Below are positions 62,293-64,000 of a stretch of DNA of 64,000 nt, piece by piece (the first letter of the stretch is position 1; each line of letters begins with the position of its first letter). Made by a program: the position numbers and the translations under genes. The notes beneath the pieces are model-generated. The model was not told where the DNA came from. It saw only the letters and a list, made by a program, of their open reading frames with translations, and did no database searches. This DNA comes from Atrichornis clamosus. Lineage: Eukaryota > Chordata > Aves > Passeriformes > Menuridae. The stretch is from NCBI GenBank assembly GCA_013400975.1, contig WBMZ01002648.1, positions 176,200 through 240,199 of the forward strand, written 5' to 3'.

Positions 62293-62623
62293 GGACAGGT
62301 AGGTTTGGGGAGACAAACACCACCACTCCGAACATTCCCTCTGCTTCCTTCTTCCCTCCACTTTATATACTGAGCATGATGTCATATGGTCTGGAATATC
62401 CCTTTGGTCACTGGGATCACCTGTCCCGGCTGTGTCTCCTCCCAACCTCCCAAACTGCCCTAACTCCCACACCAGCCTGGCAGTACAGAAAGCAGAAAGC
62501 CTTGTGAACACTGCTCAGCAATAACAAAAACATCTCCGTATTATCAACCCTGTGTTCAGCACAAATCCAAAACACAGCCCCACTCTGAAGAAAATTAACT
62601 CTATCCCAGCTGAAACCAGCACA
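62293..62623 (-). mobile_element. ERVL-type LTR, 3'-truncated, minus strand
   Basis: On the minus strand the element begins TGTGCTGGTTTCAGCTGGGA at 62623 and continues 'tagagttaattttcttcaga', 'gttttggatttgtgctgaac', 'gatgtttttgttattgctga' and 'acacagccgggacaggtgat'. The block 'ccaaagggatattccagacc' then precedes the TATA box GTATATAAAG (plus 62371-62380). After 'ggtgtttgtctccccaaacc' the resemblance to this avian LTR type stops, so the part with the polyadenylation signal and U5 is missing. Upstream of the TATA box is a decayed CRE-like site, TGACATCA on the minus strand. It is related to the LTR at 63717-64000 and points the opposite way. Confidence 0.88.
62371..62380 (-). promoter_or_regulatory. 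TATA box of the minus-strand LTR
   Basis: GTATATAAAG on the minus strand, six bases after a one-base-off CRE (TGACATCA, plus 62387-62394). If active, transcription would run leftwards into single-copy DNA. Confidence 0.5.
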
Positions 62624-63716
62624 CATGGAAAAATATCTCAGGGGACAACGTTTTGGTAGCCTATAAATTCTCATTGAAGTCAATTTATAACCTTATTTTT
62701 CTAAACTAAATACAAATCAGAAGTCTCAGAAGATATAAAGTCCTCAGTGTCTTTATCTGATAAAACAAAGGAAACCCAAACTAGAGAGGGACCTCCATAT
62801 GTAGTTGCCAAATTCAGTTTCATCCACCTCAAACCCATTCTTCTCCTTAAATTTTATGTTGTTTAGTATAATTACATCGTTTCCTTGAGGGACACTGCAA
62901 AAATAATCAGATCAAAGAGTTTCCCTCCCTCATATCCTCTTTCCTTGTGCAAAAGTGTTGATTATTTTCATGAACAGAATGTGGGTATTATTTTTATCTG
63001 TAGCTCCTGTTAGTGGGTGACAAGAGTTACACAATCAAATTAATGGAAAGATTTGAGGTACAGAATCACACACTTAAACGTCCATATACAATCAGGCAGC
63101 AAATACTGAAGTGGAAGACAATGTAAAGCTTTACTCAAGCCTGAAGTGTGTAGCCAGTGTCAGATGCAACGCTACAGCTAATTATGCTGGAAGTCAGCTT
63201 TGTCCAGTTTACATGCACTCAATAAACAAGACATTTTCTACCCTACAAACCACACCTGTTTTTATAAAGAGCTTACTAGACACCCAAAAACAGACGGGTT
63301 TTCTTTCTTTTAATCTCTTTATCCATTCTTTTATTTGATGTTTAGGCTTTATACCTAAATCAATATTGTTGTGGTAGCATGAGAAATCTTTGCCACATTG
63401 GTTTCCCATAGCACTGAAATGTCACATTAGCAGAAGGTGAAGAAGTGAATATGATGAGAACAATAATCAGAATGATAATGGAGGAATTATAAACCCAATT
63501 GCATGTAAGTAATTGAAATTTTATGTTTTGGTTCTTGTGCTATTATAAACTTTGAGATCAAAATAGAAATGGTTTTTAACATCAAGGCATTGTATCCAAT
63601 CATCTGTTTATTGACAAAATCAACACCTTTAAATGTGTTAGTGTATGAAGTTAGTTTAGGAAGAAAACAAACTATTGTTTACTGATATCAACTGAATTTC
63701 CTAATGCTCTGCATGG
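62624..63716. other. Spacer between two divergent LTRs, no gene seen
   Basis: About 1.1 kb of AT-rich sequence without retroviral coding similarity that I can see. The two LTRs point away from each other, so this is not the internal part of one provirus. Confidence 0.6.
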
Positions 63717-63955
63717 TGTATTGGGTCTGACCAAGAGAGAGTTCACCTTTCCCTTAGCAGTCCTCACAGTGCTGTGCTTTGCACTGGTAGCTGGAAAGGT
63801 GTTGATAACACGCCAGTGTTTTGGCTACTGCTGAGAAGTGTTGTCCCTCTGACACTCCTTCCCCCATCAGGAGGGCTGGGAGTGGGCAAGATCCTGGGAG
63901 GGGACACAGCCAGGCCAGCTGACCCAAATCAGCCAAAGGGATATTCCATACCATG

Positions 63956-63963
63956 TGACGTCA
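63956..63963 (+). promoter_or_regulatory. CRE site (TGACGTCA) in LTR
   Basis: Perfect 8-bp palindromic cAMP-response element seven bases before the TATA box. CREB/ATF proteins bind this site in many promoters. The central CpG is kept here, whereas the sister LTR shows TGACATCA. Confidence 0.6.
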
Positions 63964-63970
63964 ACTCAGA

Positions 63971-63978
63971 TATAAAAG
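63971..63978 (+). promoter_or_regulatory. TATA box of the plus-strand LTR
   Basis: TATAAAAG following the CRE. Predicted start of transcription is near 63997-64000, at the edge of the window. Confidence 0.55.
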
Positions 63979-64000
63979 TCCAGGGAGAGAGGAGGAAGGT

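Larger units (their letters stand above)
63717..64000 (+). mobile_element. ERVL-type LTR, plus strand, cut by window end
   Basis: The element appears to begin at the TG of 'tgtattgggtctgaccaaga' and runs 'gttcacctttcccttagcag', 'cctcacagtgctgtgctttg', 'ggtgttgataacacgccagt' and 'ttttggctactgctgagaag'. It then enters 'ggggacacagccaggccagc', 'tgacccaaatcagccaaagg' and 'gatattccataccatgtgac'. A perfect CRE, TGACGTCA, lies at 63956-63963 and a TATA box, TATAAAAG, at 63971-63978. The layout matches the avian ERVL-like LTR U3 and core promoter. The R and U5 parts, and any provirus, lie beyond the window. The copy looks less eroded in its promoter than the one at 62293-62623. Confidence 0.88.

Overview
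The window looks like AT-rich, gene-poor nuclear DNA from a bird, most likely a neoavian or passerine. The main evidence is its repeats. There are several CR1 LINE copies with the avian ORF2 C-terminal signature and the typical 3' end. There are also long terminal repeats (LTRs) of avian ERVL and class II types. No bacterial, viral-genome or organellar gene organisation is present, and open reading frames are short and scattered, as expected by chance. I found no protein-coding exon that I can defend. The window reads as an intergenic desert or a very long intron.

Layout. 1-156 is the 3' end of a sense CR1 copy that starts outside the window. 157-9053 is single-copy AT-rich DNA with small simple repeats. 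9054-9350 is the 3' end of an antisense CR1, and 10850-11564 is a longer sense CR1 with a decayed ORF2 fragment and an AT-rich tail. At 12629-12900 there is a compact 272-bp solo LTR with exact 6-bp target-site duplications. A second, eroded LTR-like fragment lies at about 14828-15030. 15031-28834 is mostly single-copy, with an A/C-rich low-complexity tract at 23350-23568 and a near-perfect hairpin at 26444-26475. A long ERVL-type LTR of about 1.06 kb occupies 28835-29896.

From 30 to 47 kb there are two more CR1 fragments (37510-37700 antisense, 39150-39200 sense), a 17-bp-arm inverted repeat (40533-40621), a 22-bp perfect palindrome (45678-45699) and an exact three-copy 76-bp tandem repeat (46948-47175). 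47.2-62.3 kb is single-copy and includes stretches that look like conserved non-coding DNA. The window ends with two related ERVL LTRs in divergent orientation: a 3'-truncated one on the minus strand (62293-62623) and one on the plus strand cut by the window end (63717-64000). The second keeps an intact CRE (TGACGTCA) next to its TATA box.

There are no genes here acting together as a system. The signals most worth a second look are the identical 76-bp triplication, the solo LTR with perfect duplications, the divergent LTR pair, the three inverted repeats that exceed chance, and a few exon-like or conserved-element-like stretches that only alignment or RNA data can decide. Repeat family assignments rest on remembered family features, not on a database search.
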